Below are positions 1-6,990 of a DNA stretch of 34,462 nucleotides, piece after piece. Numbering within the stretch: position 1 is the stretch's first letter; the number at the start of each line of letters is the position of its first letter. Under the pieces are notes generated by a model that was not told the origin of the DNA, ran no database searches, and saw only the letters and a program-made list of their open reading frames with translations. Source of the DNA: Candidatus Obscuribacter sp. (GTDB lineage Bacteria; Cyanobacteriota; Vampirovibrionia; Obscuribacterales; Obscuribacteraceae); the NCBI GenBank assembly GCA_021772095.1, contig JADYXR010000063.1, positions 1 through 34,462 on the forward strand. Reading direction: 5' to 3'. Made by a program: the position numbers and the translations under genes.

Positions 1-72
1 CGTTTGGTTGTTCTGCTCAATCTGCGTTTCGTTGTTCTGCTCAATCTCCGTTTGGTTGTACCTTTCAATTCC
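1..72. repeat. 24-bp tandem repeat, three copies, cut by window start
   Basis: Three consecutive 24-bp units each begin cgttt[g/c]gttgt. The first two differ at two positions and the third is more diverged. The array may continue beyond the window. Because 24 is a multiple of three, both strands stay open across it. On the minus strand the units would read as an octapeptide of the form xIEQNNxT, in a frame open back to a stop near 121-123. No start codon with a ribosome binding site is visible, so coding status is undecided. Confidence 0.75.
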
Positions 73-212
73 CGTCTTCCGTTGCTGAAAAATCCGAGTT
101 GCCAAGCTAAAACACCTGCGCTAGCGGGGTGGTTAGACATCCACTAGATATCCTCAAATCGCCAACTCTGTTTACGAAAACGTTTTCTTAATCAACTCTC
201 GCGCGAGCTGCC

Positions 213-410
213 TCATTTCGTTGTTGTCAGGAACTTATATGCAAGCGAGCGTCGATATTCTCGGGCGACTGGCAAATTCTGAATATTTCCTTTGGACGCA
301 TGTTTTTGCAGCTCAACAGGCCTTAAAAGGAAACGCCTTTCACTTACAAAGCCCTGTCCGGGTTTGAAACCAGTCGGGACCGTTGAATAGGGTTTATTCA
401 CTTCTTTCAT
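213..410 (-). CDS. Possible small basic protein, unknown
   Basis: This 65-residue reading frame runs leftward and ends in TGA. It starts MKEVNKPYSTVPTGFKPGQG and is rich in Lys and Arg, with no hydrophobic segment. Only a weak GA-rich stretch precedes the ATG. I recognise no domain. It lies in the otherwise empty 500 bp between the window-start repeat and the HEAT-repeat gene, and its start region opposes that gene. The composition is protein-like rather than shadow-like, but there is no coding context on the other strand to compare with. It could equally be a chance frame. Confidence 0.3.
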   Translation of the reverse strand: MKEVNKPYSTVPTGFKPGQGFVSERRFLLRPVELQKHASKGNIQNLPVAREYRRSLAYKFLTTTK

Positions 411-570
411 CAACCGCTCTCAAAGGACTCGAACACTCTCTCTTTCCAGCAATACGCAAGCGTTTCAGCATTAACCCCTCCGACGAAAGTCTGGAGCGCG
501 TTGTTATGCCTGCGTCGAGAGTGTCCAATGATGCGGTTCTCACGTTCGTAAAACTTCCACAAAGGACTAT

Positions 571-1173
571 ATGGTGCACAAACCCGCAAAGAAATCGGAT
601 CGGGCAGGAGCCTTCCTGCTTTTCGCCATTGGCGCCTCCCTCGCCCTGGCTGTCGTTTTCGGACCTTCGCTCTACTCAACGCAGAAGCGGACCGAAGGTA
701 ACTTAACCGTTTCCAACAGTCCAATGATCACTGAGACCATCGGCCAGCTCTCTTCGGCGGAATCTTCCAGCCACCGAATGAATGCTGCCCGCTGGCTCTC
801 GACCCAGTTTTCGAACAATCCCGAAACGGTGATTCGTTCGCTCGGCGACGCGCTCAACAACGACCCCGACCCGGTTGTTCGCGCTCAAGCAGCCAACTCG
901 CTCGCCAACATCGCGCGCCAAGCGCGGGACAATGCAGCGGCTGACGCCAGCGAGCAGGCACAGATCGCGGACCTCCTCACCAAGCAGTATCGCAAGGAGG
1001 CCAGCGATACGGTTCGTCGTTGCATCATCGGCGCCGCCGCGGAACTCGATAACATCAGTGCCGGGCCGCTCGTCGATGAAGCCATCAACGACAACGACCC
1101 AGCGGTAAAAGAGGAAGCGCTTCGCGCTCGCCTCGAACGAGAACGCCGTGCACAGCAGAAGAAGCTGGGCTGA
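571..1173 (+). CDS. Membrane-anchored HEAT-repeat protein
   Basis: The 200-residue protein has a short basic N-terminus and one hydrophobic segment at about residues 13-33 that could be an anchor or uncleaved signal. An alpha-helical region follows. The stretch around residues 75-110 (SLGDALNNDPDPVVRAQAAN) has the DPDPxVRxxAA signature of HEAT/PBS-lyase repeats, and a weaker repeat with NDNDPAVKEEALRA lies near residues 170-185. HEAT repeats form protein-binding solenoids and carry no catalytic residues. The C-terminus is a charged, coiled-coil-like tail rich in Arg and Lys. The ATG is preceded by AAAGGA at a short spacing. It is probably a scaffold at the membrane, and the partner is unknown. 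The zinc-ribbon gene follows on the same strand after about 135 bp. Confidence 0.8.
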   Translation: MVHKPAKKSDRAGAFLLFAIGASLALAVVFGPSLYSTQKRTEGNLTVSNSPMITETIGQLSSAESSSHRMNAARWLSTQFSNNPETVIRSLGDALNNDPDPVVRAQAANSLANIARQARDNAAADASEQAQIADLLTKQYRKEASDTVRRCIIGAAAELDNISAGPLVDEAINDNDPAVKEEALRARLERERRAQQKKLG

Positions 1174-1309
1174 AGCGTCTCGTGTTTGAAGCACCAATTT
1201 GTTGCTGAGCTGCCGCGATTTATCTGTAGACGTAATTCATCCGAAGCTCTGCTGACGTCGTCTGCAGAAATCTCTCCAGAAATCCCAACAAATATTAGAG
1301 GTATCGATA

Positions 1310-1525
1310 ATGACCTGTAACTTCTGCCAAAAAATGCCACTCCCGGCAAACACCCGCGCTGGCTCCTGCTCGAGCTGCAAGAAGCCAACCGCCAGCACCG
1401 CCATCACCCTCTGCCCGACCTGCAGCAACACCCAACGGCGTTGCAGTCGTTGCGGCCGCAGTGACACCGCCAACCCGTTGCTTCAGAACGTCTGCGAGGG
1501 CGACAGCTGCGCTTGCATCTACTAA
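1310..1525 (+). CDS. Small cysteine-rich zinc-ribbon protein
   Basis: This 71-residue protein contains five CxxC motifs: CNFC near the N-terminus, CSSC, CPTC, CSRC and a terminal CEGDSCAC-type cluster. Paired CxxC knuckles of this kind bind structural zinc, so this is probably a zinc-ribbon protein that acts through protein or nucleic acid contacts. There is no signal peptide or membrane segment. An AGAGG ribosome binding site lies upstream of the ATG, and a strong intrinsic terminator follows at 1564-1638, so the gene is probably the last or only one of its transcript. I recognise no specific family, and the role is not deducible. The regular cysteine spacing and good translation signals make a real gene likely. 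Confidence 0.7.
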   Translation: MTCNFCQKMPLPANTRAGSCSSCKKPTASTAITLCPTCSNTQRRCSRCGRSDTANPLLQNVCEGDSCACIY

Positions 1526-1563
1526 GCCGGTAGCTGCGTAACGGTACAAGTCATTTTTACGAC

Positions 1564-1638
1564 GAATAAGGATGCGCTGTGGATGCCAGAGACCGTCACG
1601 GTCCTGCGCCATCCACAGCGCGCCTTCTTCGGTTTTTT
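1564..1638 (+). terminator. Long-stem intrinsic terminator
   Basis: The arms gcgctgtggatg (1574-1585) and catccacagcgc (1610-1621) pair perfectly. The stem is extended by gaataagg (1564-1571) with ccttcttc (1623-1630), seven of eight pairs. A second small hairpin, gaccgt-c-acggtc, caps the top. The stem is followed by GG and a six-T run at 1633-1638. It is correctly placed to end the zinc-ribbon transcript. Confidence 0.8.
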
Positions 1639-1816
1639 GCGCGGTGTCGCCTCGCCCGCCCAGAGCGCCGTGACATTCCGCCTCGTCATTCCCGCCGCAG
1701 AGCGTCCCGTATCCCGGCATCGTTATTCCGCCCGTCTTCCCGCCTCGTAATCCTCGCGCCCTGCCTACTACGCGATATCGAACCCACATTTCTAACCAAA
1801 AATGCCCCAAAAGTAG

Positions 1817-1872
1817 AAATGTGCCTGTGGGCCACATTAAATGGGCAATTAATGTGGCCCACAGGCACATTT
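1817..1872. repeat. Perfect 24-bp inverted repeat, 8-nt loop
   Basis: Positions 1817-1840 are the exact reverse complement of 1849-1872, and the loop is atgggcaa. No T-run follows on either side, so this does not look like an intrinsic terminator. It sits about 180 bp upstream of the PLD-HTH gene, between that gene and the preceding terminator. A dyad of this length could be an operator pair, a cruciform, an RNA hairpin or the remains of a miniature element. A role in regulating the downstream HTH protein is inference only. Confidence 0.9.
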
Positions 1873-2049
1873 TCAAATTGCTTGTCATTTCGCCGCAGAA
1901 TTTGCATTTGTTGCTGTCTGAAATGGTGTCGTTTTTGCAACCGACATCACTCTGAGATGCACAAAGCGTCAAGGCTTGACGGTTTTGGGTGCCAATTATT
2001 TGGTTAGATTAGAAACCAATCGATCACACCCAAGTCTCGAGGGGAAGTA

Positions 2050-2847
2050 ATGATAAATCACCAAGTTTTCGACCAACACGAATTTTGGACAGCGTTCAAA
2101 TACGACCTGGACAACGCACGCGCCAGAGTCATTATTGAATCCCCATTTATAAACTCCTGGCGACTAAAAACCATAGAGTGGTCGCTGCGAAATGCCATCA
2201 AGCGCGGTGTTGTTGTATGCGTTTTTTTGCAAAAAGAAACCGCGAGTAGCAGGGGAAGCCAACCGAGCGACCCACTCGCACTACAGGAAAGGGCACTATT
2301 GATCGAAAAGTTGCGGTCCTGGGGCGTGCACGTGAACGAGCGAAAAAACGTTCACTCTAAGGTAGCGATTATCGACGATAAAATTCTCTGGGACGGAAGC
2401 CTGAATATACTGTGCCATTACGGCAAAGCGAAGGAACGAATGAATCGATTCGTCGACCGCGATGAGGTCAAACTGGCAATTCAAAAACAAGAATTTTGGA
2501 ATTGCGAACGGTGCCTGCATAACTTATCGAGGTTCGCCGCACTCCGGAATCTCACCGAAGAGGGCGATTGGGGGAGGGTTTTGAAAGGCCAGCGAGAGTG
2601 GCAAGACAGAACGCAAATCGAAGTTGCACAGTTGTGCGGAATCGATAGAACCAATCTGTCCAAGATCGAAAACGGGCGCGATAGCTCATTCAAAAACATT
2701 CTTAGTGTGTCGAAAGCGATCGACGCTGAGTTTATGCTTATACCAACTTATCTAGCGAGTTATGTGGGCAACGCACTGGAACGAGCCACTACAGAGGGAC
2801 CAGAAGATCCACCCGATCGCAACCCGCCTACCAAACCTCGTCGATAA
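2050..2847 (+). CDS. PLD-type nuclease domain fused to HipB-like HTH
   Basis: The 265-residue protein has two parts. The N-terminal part (about 10-160) is a phospholipase D/HKD domain. It contains VIIESPFI near 27-34, then HxK(x4)D with His102, Lys104 and Asp109, and GSLN at 116-119. PLD enzymes cleave phosphodiesters through a phospho-histidine and need two HKD motifs, so a single motif implies a homodimer as in Nuc or BfiI. The C-terminal part (about 180-235) is an XRE-family helix-turn-helix of the HipB kind (VAQLCGIDRTNLSKIENGR). The sequence LHNL preceded by CERC at 152-155 may be a linker knuckle. GAGGGG precedes the ATG. It is plausibly a sequence-targeted nuclease or a defence or toxin-antitoxin component. 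No partner gene is adjacent, so the function is inference. Confidence 0.85.
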   Translation: MINHQVFDQHEFWTAFKYDLDNARARVIIESPFINSWRLKTIEWSLRNAIKRGVVVCVFLQKETASSRGSQPSDPLALQERALLIEKLRSWGVHVNERKNVHSKVAIIDDKILWDGSLNILCHYGKAKERMNRFVDRDEVKLAIQKQEFWNCERCLHNLSRFAALRNLTEEGDWGRVLKGQREWQDRTQIEVAQLCGIDRTNLSKIENGRDSSFKNILSVSKAIDAEFMLIPTYLASYVGNALERATTEGPEDPPDRNPPTKPRR

Positions 2848-2915
2848 ATTTGCCCTTTAGCCGAATAACACTGTGCCCAAGGAAAGTCTTGTTCAGAGGA
2901 AAAGCCAACTGCGGT

Positions 2916-4106
2916 CTACAACAATGCCAAGGCTGATGATGCGAGGAGGGCGGCGCCAAGCGGAAGGGCGTCTTCGTTGGCGTCGAAGGTTGCGGTGTGC
3001 AAGAAGCGCAGGGGACCTGGGACTTGGACGCCCAGGCAGACGAAGCAGGAGGGGTATTTTTCGGAGAGGAAGCTGAAGTCTTCGGCGCCCATTTTCATTG
3101 TTGCTTCTTCGATATTTTCTTTGCCGATCATCTCCGATGCGACTTGATCGACTACGGCGACGACGTATGGATCGTTGTTGACGGCTGGGTTCTCGGTGAT
3201 GTAATGCAGTTCGTACGAACCGCCCATGATGTTGGCGATGCTGCAGGCATTTTCTAGTTCGCGTTTGACGATCACATGCGTTTCGGGCGCGAAGTAGCGC
3301 ACAGTACCGGTTAGCTCAACTGAGTCGGCGACGATATTGCTTCGATAAGTGGAACTCTTGATACCACCGATGGTGATAACAGCAGCGTCCAACGCTGAGA
3401 TTCTGCGAGAAACAATCGTTTGAATTGCTTGAACAATCTGGCATGCGACCACAACTGAATCTACGCCAAGCTCTGGCCATGCGCCGTGCGTGCCTTTTCC
3501 TTGAATTTTTATATCAAACTTATCGCAAGCTGCAAGCAGTGGACCCGAACGAAGTGCAATCTTGCCGGTCGCCAGTTCCGGAAACACATGCAACGCCACA
3601 ACCCGCTTGGCGCCTTCGAGCGCCCCGTCATTCATCATCAAACTTGCGCCGCTTAAGCCATCACCATTGGTGGCTTCTTCAGCGGGTTGAAAGATTACTC
3701 GGATGCGGCCGTTTTTCGGCGGGTTCGCGGCGAGAAGCTGCGCGGCGCCCAGTGCACAAGCGGTATGCACATCATGTCCGCACGCGTGCATCACGCCTTT
3801 GTTTTTCGAGCAGTGATCCATTTCGTTTAGTTCTTGGATTGGAAGAGCGTCCATATCGGCGCGGATGACGACTGTTTCGCCTTCACCGATGTCGACTACC
3901 ACACCGGTTCCGCCCACTCCGACGGTTGGTTTCAATCCGAATTTTTTTAGCGTTTCAGCCACGTACTCGGCGGTTTTGACTTCTTCAAAACTCAACTCAG
4001 GGTTGGCATGAATGTGGCGCCGATAGCGCACGAGGTCTGCCTTGATTTCCTTCGCCTTAGCGTAAAGCTCGGTTGCAGTTAGGGTTTCGCGTGTTGTGCT
4101 CGTCAT
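2916..4106 (-). CDS. M20-family amidohydrolase / N-acyl-amino-acid hydrolase
   Basis: The 396-residue cytoplasmic protein belongs to the M20D metallohydrolases (hippurate hydrolase and IAA-amino acid hydrolase type), which cleave N-acyl or conjugated amino acids. Visible metal-site residues are MHACGHDVHT (Cys109, His111), PAEE (Glu143-Glu144) and LHVFPE (His173). The C-terminal GMGAEDFSF and a late His in FLHTATFD complete the site. The dimerisation insert typical of the family lies between. Length matches the family. No good ribosome binding site precedes the ATG. It converges on the PLD-HTH gene with 68 bp between stops, and its start faces the repeat-rich region at 4.2 kb. The exact substrate cannot be assigned. 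Confidence 0.93.
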   Translation of the reverse strand: MTSTTRETLTATELYAKAKEIKADLVRYRRHIHANPELSFEEVKTAEYVAETLKKFGLKPTVGVGGTGVVVDIGEGETVVIRADMDALPIQELNEMDHCSKNKGVMHACGHDVHTACALGAAQLLAANPPKNGRIRVIFQPAEEATNGDGLSGASLMMNDGALEGAKRVVALHVFPELATGKIALRSGPLLAACDKFDIKIQGKGTHGAWPELGVDSVVVACQIVQAIQTIVSRRISALDAAVITIGGIKSSTYRSNIVADSVELTGTVRYFAPETHVIVKRELENACSIANIMGGSYELHYITENPAVNNDPYVVAVVDQVASEMIGKENIEEATMKMGAEDFSFLSEKYPSCFVCLGVQVPGPLRFLHTATFDANEDALPLGAALLASSALALL

Positions 4107-4243
4107 GATTGTGTCGCTCGGTTGTGTCGAAAGCGCTCATTTTAGACCTTTGGCAACGGATTGTCACTTACGAACAAACTGAATTCAAAACCAATTCATC
4201 CGTGAATGAGTATCGATAATGCTGAGTACTCGCAAAATGACGC
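4107..4243. other. Start of a 1-kb gene-poor divergent region
   Basis: Together with 4399-5142 this stretch separates the divergent amidohydrolase and serine hydrolase genes. It should hold both promoters, but I could not find convincing -35/-10 pairs. Apart from the tandem repeat at 4244-4398 and a possible tiny frame at 4840-4914, the region is A/C-rich, with short CA runs near 4850, and holds no recognisable gene. Confidence 0.5.
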
Positions 4244-4398
4244 GTGGTTTGGATGTGCACCATGTGGTTTGGATGTGCACCGGTGGTTTGGATGTGCACC
4301 GTGTGGTTTGGATGTGCACCACGTGGTGTGGATGTGCACCGGTGGTTTGGATGTGCACCGTGTGGTTTGGATGTGCACCGTGTGGTTTGGATGTGCAC
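4244..4398. repeat. Eight-copy iteron-like tandem repeat
   Basis: The 17-bp core gtggtttggatgtgcac begins at 4244, 4264, 4283, 4303, 4323, 4342, 4362 and 4382. All copies are identical except the fifth, which reads gtggtgtgg. Spacing alternates 20, 19, 20, 20, 19, 20, 20 bp because of 2-3 bp linkers (cat, cg, cgt, cac, cg, cgt, cgt). This gives a higher-order unit of 59 bp. Each core ends in the palindrome GTGCAC. The near two-turn spacing places all copies on about one helix face, as in iterons or arrayed operators. Frames through it on both strands are open, but only because of the repeat. Confidence 0.95.
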
Positions 4399-4839
4399 CA
4401 TAAGGAACGCAGAGCGGCGAGTCGACCTACTAAAACTAAACCAGAACGCAACCTTGGTGTTTCAACGGCGCCGAATGTTGAATGAAACATGAAACATCGA
4501 CAGAACAAAGTTTAGTTCATGACCAAAATCAAACTGCAACTGAAATCGAAACGAATTATTTAAGCGAGACCAAAAGCCTGATTAGCAGGCGGTTTCCAAG
4601 ACAGGATATTGGCGCTAGTGATATCACGCAATCTCGAATATTCAAACGAACATAGCCGAGTTTGCGCATTGTGCTTTACCACAGCAACATAAACCGCGCG
4701 TGCAACCGCCCATCCAGAGCCTGTCTCGCACGCGCGCACTCAATTTACGCAATCCATTTAGTTGTTTCAATCTCGTCGCATTCGTTGCCTGGAACGCTGC
4801 AGGTGCGAGAAGGTGCACACACTCGTTTCGCACAATCAT

Positions 4840-4914
4840 TCAGGACCAAGCACACACACAGCTTATCAAACAGGCAAAAACCGTCAGCAAAGCACCCGCA
4901 CAAACGGGGCGCAT
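4840..4914 (-). CDS. Possible 24-residue hydrophobic peptide
   Basis: A leftward frame encodes 24 residues, MRPVCAGALLTVFACLI followed by SCVCAWS and a stop. It is one hydrophobic segment with four cysteines. A strong AGGAGAGG sequence lies six bases before the ATG, better than that of many long genes here. Small single-span peptides of this kind include membrane-acting toxins and regulatory peptides. No regulator, antisense partner or conserved neighbour supports either. The quality of the ribosome binding site is the only evidence. Confidence 0.25.
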   Translation of the reverse strand: MRPVCAGALLTVFACLISCVCAWS

Positions 4915-5142
4915 TGACCTCTCCTGATTCGTGGCATCGGCTGTGAATGAGGATTTTGCGTTAGCCCTTCCAGTAACCGCACCGCGGCTAGGATGACTTG
5001 CGAGTCTCCTATGGGCGCAAGCAATCTCGAGGCGATGGGACGCGAGTAGCCTGGTCTGATGAAGTACGAAACGAGTTCTGAAGCGGTTCTCGGCTGTTGC
5101 CGAGGACATGGACAAAACAATCTACTGGAACTGGAAAACACT

Positions 5143-6123
5143 ATGGGCCGGAACATGTACCTCAATGGACTGCTGACCGCGACTGTCGCGCTCGCGTGCC
5201 TCGTCTCGACCGCGTCGCCTTCGTTCGCGCAAGTCGCGCGCGACGACGACCCGACCATCGGACGCGGACTCGTGACGCCGGTGCGTCAATGGAGAGACGC
5301 AACGCAAGACCCTCGCGGTGTCATACTGCTGATCCACGGCTTCCCCGAGCACTCGCTGCTTTACGACAAGTTGGCTTCGCGGCTGGCTTTCGACGGGTTC
5401 GTCGTTTATGCGCCGGACCTTCGCGGTCTCGGGCGCGCTTACGCCAACGAGATTGCCACGAAGATCGATTACGCCAAGCACGCCGACAACGATGTCGCGC
5501 AGCTCGCTGAGCGGATTCGCAAAGAGCACAAAGGACTGAAGATGATCGTCGGCGGCGAGAGCATGGGAGGTGCGCTCGCCATCAGGCTTGCCGCGACGCG
5601 ACCGGATCTGGTCGACGGCGTGATTCTGTCGGGACCGGCATTGAAACTGGAGCGGCACTACGCGCGGCTGATTCCTAGCGGCCTGGTTAACGTGCTAACA
5701 CTCGGGGCAGTCAAGGTCGACTTCACCAAACAGATCGAAACGTTCTTCTCGGCCGACGCCCGCATCGGCAAGGAGCTGGCGTGCGACCCGCTCGTCCGCA
5801 AAAAGTTTGACACGCGCGAACTGATTGCGGCGCGCCGCTTTCCTCAGGAAACCGAGAAGTTCGTCGACTTGATCCCGGCAAAGACGCCGGTCTTCGTTCT
5901 GCAAGCCTGCGACGACCGCCAGGTTAACCCCAAAGGCTTGTATATGTTCGACGCAAAGTTGCGCTCCAACGACGTCACCTACGTTCTCTACTCGTACGGC
6001 GGTCACACGATTCTGCAAACCCGGCACCTCGACAGCTTCGCGGAGAAGTCCGTGATCGAATGGCTGGAACGCCAGGTTCCGCCGCTGGAGGGCGGCGCTT
6101 GTCGGCTACCCGAGAAGAAGTAA
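5143..6123 (+). CDS. Exported alpha/beta hydrolase, monoacylglycerol lipase-like
   Basis: The 326-residue protein starts with a cleavable signal peptide: MGRNMYLNG, a hydrophobic core at about 8-27, and AxA-like SFAQ near 27-30. The mature part is a serine hydrolase of the Hydrolase_4 type. The oxyanion-hole segment LLIHGFPEHS lies at about 62-71. The nucleophile elbow GESMGG gives Ser140, the acid is probably the Asp pair in QACDDRQ, and the His is in GGHTIL near the C-terminus. The family cleaves monoacylglycerols and related esters. I chose the ATG at 5143, although the frame opens at 5059, because only it places the signal peptide at the N-terminus. The ATG at 5155 is an alternative. Export to the periplasm is inferred from the signal. 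Confidence 0.88.
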   Translation: MGRNMYLNGLLTATVALACLVSTASPSFAQVARDDDPTIGRGLVTPVRQWRDATQDPRGVILLIHGFPEHSLLYDKLASRLAFDGFVVYAPDLRGLGRAYANEIATKIDYAKHADNDVAQLAERIRKEHKGLKMIVGGESMGGALAIRLAATRPDLVDGVILSGPALKLERHYARLIPSGLVNVLTLGAVKVDFTKQIETFFSADARIGKELACDPLVRKKFDTRELIAARRFPQETEKFVDLIPAKTPVFVLQACDDRQVNPKGLYMFDAKLRSNDVTYVLYSYGGHTILQTRHLDSFAEKSVIEWLERQVPPLEGGACRLPEKK

Positions 6124-6333
6124 CAGTCGCAGGTTGGGTTAAACGGTGCATCTGGTTGCAGAACCGAAAGGATGCGCCTGATCGACGGGGCTGGGAGCAA
6201 ATGGAGCTAAGTCCTGGTTGATCAGAAACGTGCGCCGCCCGAGCGCAACGCAACTGCCTCGGCAGCACACTCTGAGGGCTTCTTCGCGCTGCGCCTCGGT
6301 TGCAGGTCCTCGCGCAAGTGCAATTGATGCACG

Positions 6334-6364
6334 ATGGCAACCGGCTATTACAGCCGGTTGCCAT
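6334..6364. repeat. Dispersed hairpin element, copy 1
   Basis: A perfect 13-bp stem, atggcaaccggct with agccggttgccat, closes on the loop attac. The core aaccggctatt[a/t]cagcc[g/a]gtt recurs at about 31476-31496 in another intergenic region, also flanked by short atgc/gcat outer pairings. It therefore looks like a REP-like extragenic palindrome, not part of a gene. A leftward 113-residue frame (6139-6480) crosses it, but the palindrome argues against that frame being coding. Confidence 0.7.
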
Positions 6365-6498
6365 GCGCGTGGAACCTGTTTCAATCGATGATCAGCCACT
6401 CGTTCTACGTCTAATAAGCGACTACAACCGCATTGCGCACATCTAGCGCTTTTCATGCACGTTACGCCCTGCTCGCTCATTTTTGACCGTAATCATAA

Positions 6499-6513
6499 TA
6501 GACTGGTCAACTA
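6499..6513. promoter_or_regulatory. Putative TetR-type operator, site B
   Basis: The sequence tagactggtcaacta matches site A (6814-6828) at 12 of 15 positions, and the preceding tcata[a/g] also matches. On the minus strand it abuts TATTAT, a good -10, but no good -35 is seen. It lies just downstream of the cysteine-rich gene's stop. Any transcript would run left into a region without a convincing gene. Confidence 0.45.
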
Positions 6514-6546
6514 TTGAAACCCGAAAAAACACTAATCGAGGTGCGA

Positions 6547-6711
6547 TTAGCCGCAACCGCAGTTGCCGGATTCCTTTTCCTTGACGGCGTCTTGTTGTTT
6601 GGCGACTTCAACTTTGGTGGCGAGAGCGGCGGCATCTTTGTTTTCCGCGCCGCAACAACCGGCGTTCGCTACAACCTTTTTTTCATCCGTTTCTTTTTCA
6701 ACTGTACTCAT
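6547..6711 (-). CDS. Small cysteine-rich protein, unknown (54 aa)
   Basis: This 54-residue leftward gene begins MSTVEKETDEKKVVANAGCC and ends ESGNCGCG followed by TAA. The middle is a charged, helix-prone stretch (AALATKVEVAKQQDAVKEKE). Four cysteines sit in two clusters, Cys19-Cys20 and Cys51/Cys53. That pattern suits metal binding or a ribosomally made precursor peptide. An ideal AAGGAG lies eight bases from the ATG, and a near-consensus promoter with a palindromic operator lies about 100 bp upstream. These signals make it a real, regulated gene. It is divergent from the polyketide operon. I recognise no family. A metallothionein-like or redox-sensing role is possible but not shown. Confidence 0.75.
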   Translation of the reverse strand: MSTVEKETDEKKVVANAGCCGAENKDAAALATKVEVAKQQDAVKEKESGNCGCG

Positions 6712-6809
6712 GTCGATTCTCCTTGTTTTAACCAGGAAGCGCTTTGAATGGCGGCCGGAAAGTAACTTCTGCTTCCACCACCATTCGGTGCATTCCCTTT
6801 CACATATTC

Positions 6810-6838
6810 ATAGTAGACCGGTCGTCTAGTTTTGTCAA
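6810..6838 (-). promoter_or_regulatory. Sigma70 promoter of the cysteine-rich gene
   Basis: Reading the minus strand, a perfect -35 TTGACA (6833-6838) is followed by a 17-bp spacer and the -10 TACTAT (6810-6815). It points at the 54-residue gene starting at 6711. The spacer is occupied by the palindrome described at 6814-6828, so a bound repressor would exclude polymerase. Confidence 0.75.
6814..6828. promoter_or_regulatory. Putative TetR-type operator, site A
   Basis: The sequence tagaccggtcgtcta has TAGAC/GTCTA ends and contains the perfect 8-bp palindrome GACCGGTC. It lies between -35 and -10 of the leftward promoter. Palindromes built on AGACCGGTCT are typical of TetR-family operators. 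A similar site exists at 6499 and a third at 19755. No TetR gene is in the window, so the regulator is unknown. Confidence 0.55.
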
Positions 6839-6990
6839 CTGACGAAAGCAAGGCGAAGGACACTGGGCTAGAAATCAAAGTAGTTGGGCGGTTCACGCAG
6901 AACGTCTCAATGGACTTGAGGTTTTCGCAGTTCGTAGCGAGGCGATCGGGTATCATTGCTGTCCAAATCTCTGCATCCGAAGGAGTGCGC

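Noticed and set aside
1876..2049. Promoter for the nuclease-HTH gene using TTGACG at 1976-1981
   Set aside because: No -10 of reasonable quality lies 16-18 bp downstream; the best T/A-rich hexamer is 23 bp away.
4168..4508. Several repetitive open frames rich in CTSKPHGAHPNH or VWMCT
   Set aside because: Openness in many frames on both strands comes from the 19-20-bp tandem repeat. No ribosome binding site and no unique sequence supports coding.
6139..6480. 113-codon minus-strand frame with a CAQCGC start, downstream of operator B
   Set aside because: It crosses a perfect dispersed hairpin, has no ribosome binding site and lacks a domain. The nearby operator alone does not make it a gene.
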